The notes under the pieces were generated by a model, which was given only the letters and a program-made list of their open reading frames with translations, was not told where the DNA came from and ran no database searches. Shown here piece after piece: positions 23,022-36,480 of a stretch of 64,000 bases of DNA; the stretch's first letter is position 1; every line of letters begins with the position of its first letter. The DNA is from Adiantum capillus-veneris. Taxonomy: Eukaryota; Streptophyta; Polypodiopsida; Polypodiales; Pteridaceae. Where the stretch lies: positions 61,261,523-61,325,522 of the forward strand of contig CM043970.1 of the NCBI GenBank assembly GCA_014529385.2, read 5' to 3'. Position numbers and translations under genes: made by a program.

Positions 23022-24762
23022 TGATGGTCTAGCCAAAGTTGGTTTGTGCTGGGGACTGTGCAATGCAATGTTGTGTATGCTGACAGGTGCATGGTGAAGT
23101 GTTGAGGTAGTTGTGAATGTCCTAGGCAGGCCAGTGACAGTGAGAATGTATGCTTAAAGTGGTTTCATAGGCCAAGAAGGCCCCCAAATAGGCCAATTGG
23201 GGTGTCAGGTATGAGTGTCCAAAGTGTGATGTCGGTGCCCTGAAATGTAGAGTTGAAGATACTCTAGAAGCTGGTCCAAGCGGCTCTTCAAACGGGGTTC
23301 CGATGTGGAAGTTATGATTGTCCAAATATGGAAATCTTTCGAGATCCTCGACGAGCAGTGCAAGTGCGGACAAGTGGTTAGAACTGAAAAGGATGGCTAG
23401 ACATGAAGAGCTTAAGTTGTGATGCATGCTGGTATTTCCTGGTCTTTCCTGATTGTTAAGTGAAATCCGAATGTGTAAGTTATGGGCCGATGAAGATTTT
23501 TCGGGGACCGGTTTTGGTGACCGTCTCAATGGACCTCCCATTTGGAGGTTTTTTGTCCTTGCCAGGGTTTTGGAAGTGAGTGTGCACTATGTGGGGCCTG
23601 TCAAAATTGATAGCTCAATGATCGGATTTACTGATGTAAGATAAGGCTCGACAAAGTTGGGTATAGCTAACAAGGAGGTGTGTATAGATGATTTTGGCCC
23701 ATTTTCCTAGCTTTGGTTTGCGGACTTGGAATAGTCAAAATGTAGACGATATGTTGGGAGTTTGAGACCGGCACGGTGAGATTCCCTCGGAATTTATAGG
23801 CCGGTCATTGAGTTTCGGAGCATTGACGACGTGGGAAGCTCATACTTAAATACCCAATGTAAATAGAAAGGGTGGGCGTGACCCTCAATAGCTAAGCAAA
23901 AAAGAAAAATCTTGGGATGAGGCTAAGAAGAGCAATAGCGCCTGATGCTATTGCTAAAAGGGGTCTTTTTAGAAAGTAAAGAAAAAGAAGAAGAGAAGAA
24001 AGAAGGGCTTTGCCTTCAAAGAAAGAGGGATTATTTTCTTTTTTGTGGGGAGAAGAGGAAGAGGTTTGAGAAGAAGCGGAGGAGGGACGAGCGCTCTGTG
24101 GTGGGGTGAGAGAAGGAGAAAGAAAAAGAAGTAGAGAAGGTCGGAGTGATCAGCGAGGCAAAACCACGTAGGCAGGTGGATCGCTGCAAAACGGCTCGGA
24201 AAGGAGGGAGCTTTTGGGGGAAGAAGAAGCAGAGGAGCGCGATAGAGCAAAGGGAGTGGCTAGACCTCCAAGAGCAAATCTTTTGCAAATGGGCACATCG
24301 CTTGTGAGTGTGTGAGTACGCTTGTGATTGTATAAGCACTTTTCTATTCAATCCACCCACATTCGCCCTATTCCGGTGTTAAATTTACCCTTTCCCCATC
24401 TCTTTTCTCCTGTCCTTGATTGTAAACCATGGTGTTGGTAGTGGAGGTGTGTGCCCCCCGAGCTACTGATGTTATGTGCAAGGGAGTGAGTGAGGAGAGT
24501 TGTGTGTTTTGAGAGGGTTGAAATAAACAGTTGGGTTGTGTGCGTATGTGTGTGGGCGTGGGTGTGGGTGTGTGTGTGTGTGTGTGTTTAAGAAACTGGT
24601 CTTGTTAGTAGTGGGTGCATTGTGAAGTCTGCAAGCGAGACCCTATCAATGTAATTGAAGTTTTGAAAGGTGATTCTGAGAGGATAGGGGTGTTGTGAAT
24701 ACCTTGGGCTATATAGGGTCAACTGTGTGTGTCGTGGGTATGTTCCCCATTCCCCCTCTCCA
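23022..24762 (+). repeat. Element D 3' LTR
   Basis: Direct copy of 18216-19922, ending CCCCCTCTCCA. It has gained a GT-rich run near 24540-24590 that the 5' LTR lacks. Confidence 0.85.
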
Positions 24763-24834
24763 TCGTCCCCAAAAATATCACCAAAAGATGATGGGGGAAG
24801 GGCAGTTAGATGCACACACTCTAGCACACATACC

Positions 24835-25445
24835 TGACACCACTTTGACCTTCTCTCTCAAGGTCTTCCTTGATCATCACACAGAACAAGACTACCAAAA
24901 ATGAAGGCACCAGTCCAAGGAACAAACGAGCTCATCTTAATGTGCTTCATGAGCTCCACCTATCACCACCTAACACCCTCAAATGTGGCTACACTGGCTT
25001 GCACAAGTACTATCCTTGGGGAGACACACTCAAGTCCACATTAGGATCTTGTCTCTCTGTCTTTCAACCATCTCCACCCACCTATATGAGGATGCACATA
25101 GGGATCCAAGTCAAAAAATGCAAACCCCCTTTTGTCTTCTCTTGATTGTCTTCTCTCAACTGCCACTTGTCTAGTGCTAGCAATCCATCCTTTTGTACTT
25201 GATTCCTCTAAGGACTTCCTATATTTCCTTCCCTCTTTGAGGACCTCACAATCCCCTACCCAAGATTGAAATGGATATCCTCCTACTCCCCTTTCCCACA
25301 AGCTCTCCTCCTTCTCAACTTATGGGATATCTTCCCTCTACCATCCCATGTTCAATGCTCCTAAATACCTTTTTTTTCTAAACCTTGCCCCCTTTTTCGT
25401 GGCTTCCAATGAAGGTCTTCTCTTCCTACTGCCCACATGCCTATC
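24835..25445. repeat. Repeat R1, copy 2
   Basis: Diverged direct copy of 15097-15725. It begins 70 bases after the end of element D and lacks the tandem duplication and CT run of copy 1. Under the element F hypothesis this would be its 5' LTR (minus orientation). Confidence 0.6.
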
Positions 25446-25487
25446 ATATTTTTTAGGAAAGTATAGCAAGAGGAGTCTGGAAGGTGC

Positions 25488-26343
25488 ATGGACATTGGAG
25501 AGGTTGACGAGAAAGGTGATGATAGATTGATGACCCAACTCTACCAAGTGAAGCAGTTGTCAAAGCTTCCCTATGTCAAGGAAATCTTCAATGGTCCCTT
25601 CCAACTAGGGAGTTTCCTTAAAGGGTTCAATAATCATCTCTCAAACCTTCAAAAGGTGTACATTGAACTTGCAAAATAGAACAAGGTTAAGAACTATGTA
25701 CACTTTTTAGATGTATTTAAAGCAGAAACCATAACAAAGGGCACAAGGTCTAAGAAATTGGCATCACTCTTAGATGAATGGAAGATGGCTCATAACCCTT
25801 GTGAGTAGCATGAAAACTAGGGTTGTGATATTGTTATTCAAGACATTGTATTCTTGGTAGTTATGAATTTTACTCTAGTGGAGGAGAGAGAGTCCAAGCC
25901 CGAGAGAGTCCAAGCCCTTGTAAATAATAGCAGCTGCAAATAACATAGAGGTTGAAGATCACCTGAAGATTTTATGGAAAAATTTGAGAAAATCCAAAGC
26001 AAAGCGATTTTGGATGTGGGAGAGTTCAAAGAGATGTACACCAATTCTACACACCTAAGAGATAAATGTACTACTCCATGTTATACAAACTTATGGATAT
26101 TTGGAGTATGTAGCAGATTTTAAATCCAATCCCTTTCTATGCATAGCAACTCTATCCACATACAAAATAAACAATAAGGAGTGTATACTATTTCATGATA
26201 TACAAACTCTATTTGATCTAAGAGAGGACTACTACCTTGATCTGCTTGCAGAGTGGGAAGAGCATGATAATGGCTTTGTGGACTACAAAAAACCATGCTC
26301 AGTATCAATACTTGATACAAAAGCTATTAAACTCATTGATTAG
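25488..26343 (+). pseudogene. Unidentified degraded coding sequence
   Basis: Two stretches look protein-like but match nothing I recognise: 25488-25800 (QLSKLPYVKEIFNGPFQLGS, then NNHLSNLQKVYIELAK and KLASLLDEWKMAHNPC) and 26101-26343 (CILFHDIQTLFDLREDYYLD, then LLAEWEEHDNGFVDYKKPC). Amino-acid composition is ordinary and frames are open for 60-80 codons between stops. It could be a decayed host gene or an unknown gag. The frame relation between the halves was not resolved. Confidence 0.35.
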
Positions 26344-27448
26344 TCTACTACACATGTGCTAGATGTTGTCCAAAGGTATGAAGAGCAACGGCTTTCCATA
26401 GAGTAAGAGTTCCATCGGATACAAAAAATATTGAAAATAGAATACATGGGCAGAGAAAGTTCAAGAGAAATCAAAGAGAAAAAGTCAAGCTTTTTAATTG
26501 AACTCTAAAAAAATGAGGTTTGATGGGTTAGTAGATGCGGAAGCGTACTCCCTTATCACCAATGATTAGTGTTAGGCTATGGAGGGTGAAGCCTTATCTT
26601 AACCATGGTAGGGTTAGGTTATGCCAAAAGCAAGAGCATATAGAGCGAGAGTATAGACACAATAATAATGCTCAAAGTGCAAAGATTAATTAGAAAAGAG
26701 CCTCTCAAATAGGCTTAGTGCTTTACATCCATTGGCTATAGAGGTTGCACCCTCTTGCTATTGGACATCTCATCATTTATCCTTCTTAGATGGCTAGAGG
26801 GCTTTCCCACATGGTGCGCACAAGTTGGGCTTACCCTTACAATTGCCCCCTTAAGCCAAAATTGGGGTTTTACAAAAACTTCATGCGTTTTTAGTTCATG
26901 GATTCATGTCACAGTGTACTCCTAGGCTAACATGATTCATCTACTTGATACATCATGGAGGTTCAATTTGATTCATCACCATGGCTCAATGTCTCATGAT
27001 ACATCATAGCTGTTCTCAATTGGATTCATCACTATGGTTCACAAGTGAGATTTAGTAGGTTCACTAGTAGTCCTAGGTCGTACAAGAAATTTCCTTTTTT
27101 CATTATGTGTGAAGGGGTAATCATGCGTATCCCCTCCAAAATTTGTCTTCATGTTGTTGTCGTTTTTTGTCATAGCCATCTTCTTCATCTTCATTGTGTT
27201 GGCTTTATGTGTCATCATCTGCAAGTTTTCATTGATTATCTTCATCTTTATGTGTTGATCTCCATGTTGATGTCGATCTTCAGTGGTCCGGTTTGTCGCA
27301 GGTGCAATCCTCATGGAAAAAGGTACAAAGTGCACATAAATTGCAAATGTGATACTTGTGTCAGTTCTCGTATAATGATGGGCCGTCTTACCATACACAA
27401 TCGTGTAGGCAATTTCTGAAATTGTTAACCAACAAGTCTAACAGTGGA
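26344..27448. other. Unassigned sequence
   Basis: No homology to other parts of the window. 26920-27060 contains short imperfect repeats of GATTCATCA(C/T) and ATACATCAT(G/A). Frames near 27040-27420 on both strands look like chance. Confidence 0.4.
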
Positions 27449-27610
27449 GTCAGCACTGGGTGAATAGAAGGCTTGGGGACTGCCCAACGCCCCCTATCGC
27501 TTGGTGTTGACCTTGGGGTTAAAGTCATTACAAGAGGCAGTTGAGTCAATACTAGGCGAATAGGAGGCTTGGGAATTGCCCAAAGCCCCCTATCGCTTGG
27601 TGTTGAGTGA
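27449..27610. repeat. Tandem duplication, 91-bp period
   Basis: AGTCAGCACTGGGTGAATAG (27452) recurs as AGTCAATACTAGGCGAATAG (27543). Both copies end CCCCCTATCGCTTGGTGTTGA. Confidence 0.85.
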
Positions 27611-27692
27611 AAACGGGTTGCAAAACGCCTTAAAAAATTAAGCGGTTAACCTTTGAGGTTCTTCGCCAACGCTTGTAGAATGCCAAAGGCAC

Positions 27693-30600
27693 ATGCATAT
27701 CTGCTCTGGTCGTGTACTACAGATCGAGAAACTAGCAAGCACTTCGAATAACGCGAGTTCTCAATACCCATATACCTTAGGTTTCGGGCCCACAACGGGA
27801 ACCCAAGGTAGTACCACTCAGGACTCGCATATTGCTTCCAGTGACTCTTCCTCTGACTACGATGTCATGGAGGGTTACCCAATGCCTAATCCTGATAGAT
27901 CAAGCCAGGACACGCATACCATGGGCCCACGGTCTGGGCCGAGCATGCTTAGCTGCTTGAAGGAAACCTTTAGTAGAGCCACTTGCTCCGAACATGGAGC
28001 TAACGATGTAAATGAGGGGGGTGGGGAAGTAAATTCTCCATTCATGACCAACGTAGACCCTATGCCCTTAGAGAGTGTGCATGTGTGAATACTTTATTCA
28101 CTGCACCCCCTGACTCTTCAGAGCTATTCCCCTCTGAGGTTATATTACCTGATGATAGAAGCCTTGCCGAAGTACAAGAAGTTGAGCGGTATATCATTGC
28201 GGCTAGGAAAAAGGAAATCAAGAGCTTACACAAGGTGAAGCAACAAAGAGAGTTAAAAGCGAAAGCCCCTATGTCAATCTCCTTGCTAGGAGAGAAATTG
28301 AGTTCCTGACTTAGCAACCACTAAGGGCCAACCTATAGAGAGCCACATTGCATCTAGCTGAAAGGAGACCCCTAGCACCTCAATCCTAGATGGAGCGTTC
28401 TTAAATGAGAACTGGAAGTACGAACTACAAACAAAAACTCTAACCGACCTATACATAGGTCATACCTATCATGTGGATTGGTTAGATGTCCTACAATCCA
28501 CCACGGGTGCTACTAAGGAGGAGGATCAACAACAAAGAGTTTGTGAGGTCATCCATAGGGTTATTGACCTAGAGAGACAAGACAAGGGGATCCACATGCC
28601 TTCAATGGGTCTCATGAGATTCTTGGATACGGGAAGGCTAAACAACCAACCTTATCGAAAGGTGGGGACTATCTCAATAAGTCTGATGGATCCTCCATAT
28701 GTTGTTTCTCCAGGGGTCTCAGTGCAATCTGAACCCACAAGTGATAGCTTTACTTTTCCAAGTCTAGCTCATATTTCCCTTGATGACACCACGGGCTACC
28801 ATGCCTACCCCAATGATGGGCATGCCAAGAAACATGCCATGGACCTCAATTGTTGAGTAAAGCACCACTACATGATAGCTCAATACTTGCAACAGTACCT
28901 ACAAGTGTGCACCAATCTTATACACGTATAGGTCCTCGTACTCATGCAGTCCCTACCCCTCCCATTGTTTCAACAACCTATGCTCACAACCACAACACCC
29001 AAGCTCTTATTTCCATGGGACCATACCGGCTAGCATTAGCATGTCACATCTGATGTGTGCTATGCCTAGGGCCACACATATGAACTTTGGGCCACCACAT
29101 GGCACAACACCGTACCAAACATGGAACCCAAGGTCTTCTTACATGCCAAGACCAATGCCAATACCTACTCCACATGTAGTCTCTGGAGCGCCTACCCACG
29201 ATGCCTACTCACTTAGGTGACCTGGCAACATTTGCTCAAGCTATTGGTCGATCTACTGCTGAGAATATGCATAATATGCATGATAGAGAACCTAGAAGTA
29301 AGGCACTACAAATAGCCAAGCTCACACAAAAATTTAGTGGAGATGGGGATGTGAGAAAGCATATCTAAGTGTTTGAACAAATATGCAATTCTCTAGGAGA
29401 GCACAATGATCTGCATAAGAGTAATGCTTTAAGCCTAACCTTAAGTGGAAAGGTAGAGGATTGGTATAGAACCCTAAGGGTGGAAGAAAAAACGATTTAC
29501 CCTACTCTTAGAAGATTGTTCTTGAAAGAATACATATGAGAGTGAGTGCTTTGGGGTGTAGCCTTTCAGCTCCAGAAAGCCCAACGAGAGGAAGGAGAGT
29601 CGGCGAGATACATTACTAGTCGCTTAAAGCATTTGAATGCTTGTTGTAATCCACATGAGCGCTTCAATAATAATCAATTTCTTCATGGAATCATTAGAGG
29701 ATTACGACATGAGGATATCTACAATGACCTAGTCATTAGAGGTATCACCACTTGGGAACCCGTCACCACCAATGCGATCCAATTGGAGGATAATTTAATG
29801 ATTCAACGAGAAAGAGTGTCTGCTGATCCTAAATCTACTAGCTTGCAAGCATCGGGGCATCAACCAATGACCCTAATGCCTATTGCTAAGGAGCCAAAGA
29901 TATCTGAGATAACTTTATCAGATCTCACCAAGGCCATTCAAGAGGGTCTTAAAGACAATCGTATGTATCCAAGAAGGGAGTAACAATGGTGCTCAGTATG
30001 CTACAGTCCGCATAGTACCAGTGAATGCCCTACTTTTAGAGTGAAATTCAATGGGAATTGCAATGTTTGTGGGAGGTATGGTCATCAAGATAAGGATTGC
30101 ATACTATTTAAGTGCGTGATGGCCAATAGACCAGCCTTAGCATGGATAGATACACCTAGAGTGCTTGCATGGATGCCGGCCCCACCTCTTGAACAAATGT
30201 CACAACACATGGTCCCTAGGGCCCAAAATGTTGTTCAAACAAAACCCTTACCACCTCCAGTGCTAGGACCGCAACCGCCACATCCAAGAATCACTTATGT
30301 GAATCAAGTGGGTTGTGAGTCATCTATTGCTTGCTTGGAAGGCTGTGAGGAAGATATAGACCCTAATATTTCCTATGGGATTGATGCGCTTGAAGAAAGT
30401 CCACAATACTACATGGAGGACTATTGGGGACAAATCAAACCTGTTTATCTAGTAACTTCTCTTGCTACAAGAGCAGCTACTTCCAAAATATCAATTACAC
30501 TTCCAAGGGACCACCTCTTCAATGCTATGATTGTGGAGGTCCAGATCGTGTGGCCGAGTTTCCTATTAGGCTACAAAAGAATGACACACTAATGCAAACC

Positions 30601-31150
30601 AATCAAGCGAGCACATCTACAATGCGGATACTCATGTGTAATCGATGTGGCATTGATCATTTGATTGCCTAATGTACAAATTATCCAAATGCACCGAAGA
30701 TCATGCCATTAAACTTGATTGTGGCGTTACCAAGGATCCATCACAAAGTACACATGTGGTACCAATAAACGTACTCACACGATTGATGCTCCAAAAACAA
30801 AATTATATTCTCGAAGAATAGACACGGCATCAATTGCCCAATCTCAGAAGAAGAAGAAAACACGAAGGAAGAGATCGCAAAAAGCAGCAAAGTCAGATCA
30901 CAGTTCATACCACAGTTCAAAGGCCAACATAGGGACTGGTGATGACCCCGTATATATGAACGACGATGAAGAGGATTCTGATTTAGGTGATACCATGGAG
31001 ACCAAAGCGACCACTAGGAAAGAAACCAACAAGGAAGATTGTCATGAGCCACAATGGCTAGGATCCAAGAAGAAGATAGGAACTTATCCAAGCCCTACAG
31101 AGGAGATCAAGTGGGTCAAGCAATTAAGGTGGTTGGTAGAAGATACCTAA
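27693..31150 (+). pseudogene. Gypsy gag (element E) with a zinc-knuckle array
   Basis: A long gag-like region. The N-terminal 1.5 kb (27693-29050) is Ser/Pro/Thr-rich and unassigned. The capsid begins near 29260 with LQIAKLTQKFSGDGDVRKHI and goes on to LSLTLSGKVEDWYRTL, QREEGESARYITSRLKHLNA and FLHGIIRGLRHEDIYNDL. Zinc knuckles follow: CSVCYSPHSTSEC (about 29990), a canonical CNVCGRYGHQDKDC (30059-30100), and in another frame CYDCGGPD (near 30520) and CNRCGIDHLIA (near 30640). A Lys-rich, acidic tail (KKKKTRRKRSQKAAK) lies at 30840-31000. Several stops and frame changes. Cut at 31162 by the LTR of copy B, so no pol is seen. Confidence 0.7.
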
Positions 31151-31162
31151 AGGGATCTAGAG

Positions 31163-31270
31163 CTCAATTGGGTTGGGGTTGGGAAAAAACAACAAACACA
31201 CACACAAACCCGCAACCTAACCCTACACTTATTTGGGGCACCACCTAGTTTTCGATGCGAACTAGGACGC

Positions 31271-31366
<96 letters not shown>

Positions 31367-33706
31367 CTTGGGCTACTTTGAAATGTATCGACAGTGATCA
31401 AGCAAACGTGAATCAATACGTAAGAAAGAGAGAGAAGGGGGGAAGGGGATGCTTGTTGCACTAATACCTTCTTACAAATCTGTCATGATCAATCAAAGTG
31501 AGATTAGTCTTTGTTCAACATAGCTTGAGAAACCGCAACACATCACAAAAAAAACCACCCCACTCACTGTCTTAAGTCCAGGGGAGTCCTCTCCACCCTA
31601 TCGCCCTCTTACAGCATGTGGGTTTTATGGCTAAATTGATAACAACAACCGGAGACAAGCTATGAAGAACTTAAATAAAACACCAAGACACTCACACATC
31701 AGTTTTGTCCATGACTTCACGTTGGAAGAGAGACAAAGTATCCATGCTTAGTCCAAATCCACCCTCCCTTGATGCAACAAATGTAGGGCTTACACTAGTA
31801 GGAAAAATGATAGGCTTCCTACTCCTAATTAAATGATCACTCTCTCTTACAATGGCATAGAGCTCTCTTGCTACTCACCCCTAATACAACACATACATAT
31901 GCATAAGCCAATGAGATTCTAGTCAGGAGCTCCTTCTCAAGGGGTTGAGCTTGGCTTCTCAAACTATAGCATAATGCTCTTGCTTATGGCTTCTCCTCTT
32001 TGTGCTAGCTACACCCTCCTTTTATAGCAATTTTGAAGGCTAGGGTTACTCCTCTAACCATGGTTGGGTTAGATTTTCAACACTTTATCTAATTTCTTTT
32101 TCTTGGAATTATCAAGAAGTTGGTGGAGAAAGAGAGAGGAGAGAAATGGAGGTGATAGGACTTTTCATAGTGGGTTACTGTTAGTAGATTAGTAGAGTTA
32201 GTCTTTTTATTAATTTACAAATGGAATTGGATATTTACAATGGGAGTATCCATTCTAAATATCCAATTCCATGTAGGATACAAATAAGGAAGAAAAACTC
32301 TTAAGAGGTAAGAAAAGATGGATTCCTTATTTGCATCCATGTAGGATACAAATAAGGAAGAAAAACTCTTAAGAGGCAAGAAAAGATGGATTTCTTACAA
32401 GGTTGATGCTCCAAGTGTCTTGAGTAGGGCCAATTTTGACGCTTGTTGACGGTCCACTAGCTTTGACAGTACGTTTTTTCTGTACTCTTGACCTTCCTTG
32501 GGAGCCAAGGTAATTGAAGATGAGTAATCAATCACCATGATGCTGTCTTTCAAGAGAAGAGGCTAATTTTTTTGTGGTTTTTTTGATAGATATGGGTAAT
32601 TTGGAGGAGGAAAAATGAGACTAGGTGGTCAATTTTGGAATGGAAGTGTGTGTAGGAGGCATGAGTTCACCATGGTTTCTCTTATTCTTCAAGGTTGAGA
32701 AGAAGGTGAGTAGGGTGTAGAGAGGAGAGGTGAGAGAGATAGGGATGATGAGTGGAGAAGTGTGTGTGAAAGAGGAAAATGATAAAGTGGAAGAGGGAGT
32801 GTGGCTGCATGGCATGGGCAAAATGGGGTCCACCAATAAAATCATAGCTCACAGCTCGTAGCTCAAAAAAATATGAAACAATTTGAAGCAAAAGTTCAAC
32901 CCACGAGCTACAACTTTTGTTTGTATCACCTTTTCAAATTTGGAGAGCAAGTGACCGTTAAAAATTCAGCAAAATCGACTGTCTTTTCCCACTGCACAAA
33001 GTCCATGTGGGGTCCTTCTTTGGATAATTGTTTTGAATGCCTCCAAGAGTGAGCCCTCCATAGTGCGTGCATGCATGCCACACATCCCACATATCCTTGA
33101 CCTTATTTTGTGGGTCTATAATTGAAGATATTGTTGAGATCATGATATAAGTGAATAGTACAACTAAGAAAATCAAATATTGAGGGGTCCAAAAAATATG
33201 TACATGTCAAAATATAAATAATATAGGTGGAAAAATATAAAGGGGTCAACTTTAAAAGTAAATCTCTCTCATTATGAGGCTACCATAAAAAGATGAATAA
33301 TTTTGGTTTTCTAATTTATGAGAGTAAAAGAGAATAATAGTAGGAAGGAAAAATCACAATAGTGAAAATATATACACACAAATAAAACTAGTTTTTTTGG
33401 ATTTTTGTTGGGGTGGAGTTACACCAAAAATAAAAGAAGCTTGCATGAAAGTATTTCTATATGGAATAAAGAGTATGAAAAATAGTAAGAAAAACTGTGG
33501 TAATGGTGAGGCAATGTACATAGCATAAATAACACACACCTAACTAGGAATATTTATGTAAATACCAAAATAATTATGAAAAATTCTTTTATAAACAATG
33601 AAATATTTACACCCAAAGAGGCCATAATATACCTTTTTTTAAATTATTTTTTTATTTTTTTGTCTCAACTAATTGAGGGTTTTTTAAGGAGATATGGGAA
33701 AAGCCA
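31163..33706 (-). repeat. Copy B 3' LTR, left end truncated
   Basis: Aligns with 52080-54640 of copy C. The first 70 bases or so (TGAGGCGGTCC...) are missing at the junction with element E. The block TATCCATGTAGGATACAAATA at 32268-32350 is duplicated relative to copy C. Confidence 0.85.
31272..31364. repeat. (GA)n microsatellite in copy B 3' LTR
   Basis: About 46 GA units. It sits at the same LTR position as the GA runs at 48021, 52271 and 61983. Confidence 0.97.
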
Positions 33707-33725
33707 AAGAGGCCATAATAGTCTA
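33707..33725. other. Deletion junction with filler DNA
   Basis: Between the LTR and the RNase H code lies AAAGAGGCCATAATA, which repeats a stretch of the same LTR at about 33616-33631. The 3' end of the LTR, the polypurine tract and all of integrase are gone. Such copied filler is typical of end-joining repair with template switching. Confidence 0.7.
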
Positions 33726-36480
33726 CAACTAGTTGAACGTGGTAGATTGACCTTCTCTTTCACGACCACCTCTCCACTTGGGTTGAGCAACACTATCCCT
33801 CCCCCTGCTTTTCCTCTGGCTCGTCAAAAAGCTCCATCAAAGAACAAGGTAAAAGCATTAGGAATACTTTTTGGTGGTGGCAATGGTAGGGTCTTTATTT
33901 CAGGCACCTTAATCTCCTTCTCATGTACCCTATAAGTAAGGATCCCTGTCAATTGTGCACGCACACTATCTTCTACCTTGAAAGACTATTGGAACTCTTG
34001 TAACTCTATAATCCACTTTGAGATCCTAGTACTAGTAGGATCTAAACTTTCTCACATCAAACATGAGAGAAAGCATCATAAGTATTGCCTCCGTGTAGCC
34101 TCTCTCCAAAGCATTCACGATCCTATTAGCAAAGTAGATAGGTCGCATCTGGGTACTATGGGGATCTTCTTGTAGCAAAACCGCACCAATTGTTCTTTTC
34201 CCAACACTAGAGCTAACAAAGAATGTGTACTCCCAACAAGGAGGCATGAGTGTTGGTAGCTCTGATAGGACGACTTTAATGTTACAAAAGTACACTTCAA
34301 GCTCATCAGACCATGCAAATTCTACTTGTTGTGTCAACTTTTGTAAAGGGTGAAGCAACTCCGAAGCTAAGTGAATGAAGCGTGACATATACTTCACCTT
34401 TTGAATGAATGAGATGACCTCTTTGAGATTCTTGGATGATGGGAGATCAATAAGACCCTTTGCCTCTGAAGGATCCCCCTCAATGCCTTTATAGGAAGCC
34501 CTGTGACCAAGAAAGGTCACTTCATCCTCACCTATGTGACACTTGTCAGGGTTGAGTGGACCTCCCATGTCGTAGAGCTTATTTAAACCTTCTACCCTTT
34601 GTAGATGCAATGATTTTGAGCTATAAATGCAAAAATCATCAATGAACACCCTAATTGACTTTCCAAAGAATGCTTGAAACACCATGTTCATGAAATGTTG
34701 GAATGTTGCAGGAGCATTTGTCAGACCAAGTGGCATGACTCTAAAAGCATAACAACCCCAAGGAGTGATGAAGGTTGTTTTCAATTGATCCTCCAATGCG
34801 ATCCCTATTTGAAAGTAGCCTGAGTAGCCATCACACAGAGTGTACTTCTCATGGCCAGCTACCTCATTTAGTATCTCATCCTAAAAAAGGAGGGGAAAGT
34901 GATCTCTTTTTGTTGCCTCATTCAGTGGACGGTAATCCACACACACCCTCCACTTGCCGTTTTTCTTGCGAGTGACAACAACGGGAGAGACCCACTCTGA
35001 ATTCTCCACTGGATAAATGAAACCTGCTGGTAGAAGCTTCCTTACCTCCTTGAGTAAAGCCTGCTCCTTGATGACTCCTAACCTTCGTAACTTTTGAGCC
35101 TTAGGTGTGGCCTCTGGCTTCAACTTGATCTTGTGTTGAATAGAATCTACTCCACGCACATCGGTGTAGTCTTTAGCAAAAAGCCTAGGAAATTTCCTTA
35201 ACACACTTTTGAACTCCTCTCTTTCATCTTTTGTGAGTGTTGTAGACAACATACCTTCTAACATTCCTTCATCTTCCACATTTTGGTTCTCTTGGGAACC
35301 TACCTCTTCTAAACCTGGGCAAGAGGTCTCTTGGTTGTTTGGCTTAAACCTTACCCCCATGACTTCGATGGAAGACTCCTCTTCAGTAATGCTCCCGCTA
35401 CTTTCTTCTTCTGAAGTGCTATCGGTCCAGCCTTCCTCCGTCTCGCTTTGTGATGATTCTTCATGGAACTCTGCATTGCTCCTTCATGTCAAAGACAACC
35501 TTCTTACGATTGTCATTACTACAATTAGCTTTTCACTCTCCCAATCCTGCAAAGGTCGCATTTTCATTAGCCATGGTCTTCCTAGGATAAATGGGTAACC
35601 ATTTCCTTAGGTAGACATAACATAGAAATCCACTACCTTCTTAATGCCAAAGGCCTCCACAAAAACATTTTTACAAATGCCTATGCACCTAGCCTTGCTA
35701 TTGTTACCCATTTTTACTTTGACTTCAAGTGTCTCATGGATGTGCATGCCTAGTCTCTGCATGAGTCCCTCTGTCATGATGCAAATTTGTGCACCCCATC
35801 CACTAGACCTTTCCTAACCAATCTTCCTTTGATGTAACAATCTAGCACATGTGTAATATCTTCGTTCATTTCAGCTTGTGCGATTTTTACAACAGGCACA
35901 CTCTCTTTGACCTTTCTCCTAGTGCTAACTGCCTTTGTTAAATCACTTCTAACTTGTGGGCATAATGCAAGAAATTGAGGGCATGAGATATCAGGACCCT
36001 TACCTCTCATGTCTTCCAACAGGTTTATGGAGCCGTACCATGTCCAAGAGGGAAGTCTTGGAGGTTGATACGACGTCGAGTCCTCTTAGCTTCCTAAGTC
36101 TCCTTTGCCTTCTTGCCTTGTCCATGGTCACTCTATGATGTGACTCCTTCTTTCTATTTACCTTTTCCTCGGCCACACTTAATGCCATTTGCTTATATGT
36201 CAACCTCATTTGAATTTGTCACCTCTACCACATGCACATTTGGTGCACCCGCCTCCACCTTTACCTTAAGATCAGGGAAGAGTCCAGCTATAAACCTCTC
36301 CTTCTTTAGAAATTCTGCACCATCACCAAGGTTAGCAACATTTTTTATCCATAGAGCCCAAAGATGTAGAAACTCTTGCTTGTACAAGTAGTAGTCATCT
36401 AAGTCTTTTCGCTTATAAGAAACAATGTCTTGCCATAGTTTTTGAGTATTTTGGGGATCAAAGAAGTATCGCTTGAAACG
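33726..36480 (-). pseudogene. Copy B pol-protease-gag remnant
   Basis: Minus strand. Gag part 36193-36480 reads RYFFDPQNTQKLWQDIVSYK and KERFIAGLFPDLKVKVEAGA, then jumps by an in-frame deletion to NVHVVEVTNSNEVD. The protease active site near 35800 has a one-base loss in GATGGGGGTGCA. RT at 34032-35360 includes WRVCVDYRPLNEATKRDHFP, MPLGLTNAPATFQHFMN and VFIDDFCIYSS. The start of the second RNase H is at 33726-33935. Several frameshifts. Where C has MPFG this copy has MPLG. It is clearly non-functional. Confidence 0.88.
36471..36480. repeat. Left target-site duplication of the DNA transposon
   Basis: GCTTGAAACG, identical to 46993-47002. Gag of copy B continues from one to the other, which proves insertion. 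The match could be read as up to 12 bp (TC before it on both sides). Confidence 0.92.

Noticed and set aside
27449-27610. CRISPR-like or riboswitch-like repeat
   Set aside because: Only two units with a 91-bp period in plant DNA; a simple tandem duplication.
36469-36480. A 12-bp target duplication (TCGCTTGAAACG)
   Set aside because: Aligning the terminal repeats places the first two bases inside the right terminus (…AAACTC), which leaves 10 bp, normal for MULEs. The 12-bp reading is not fully excluded.
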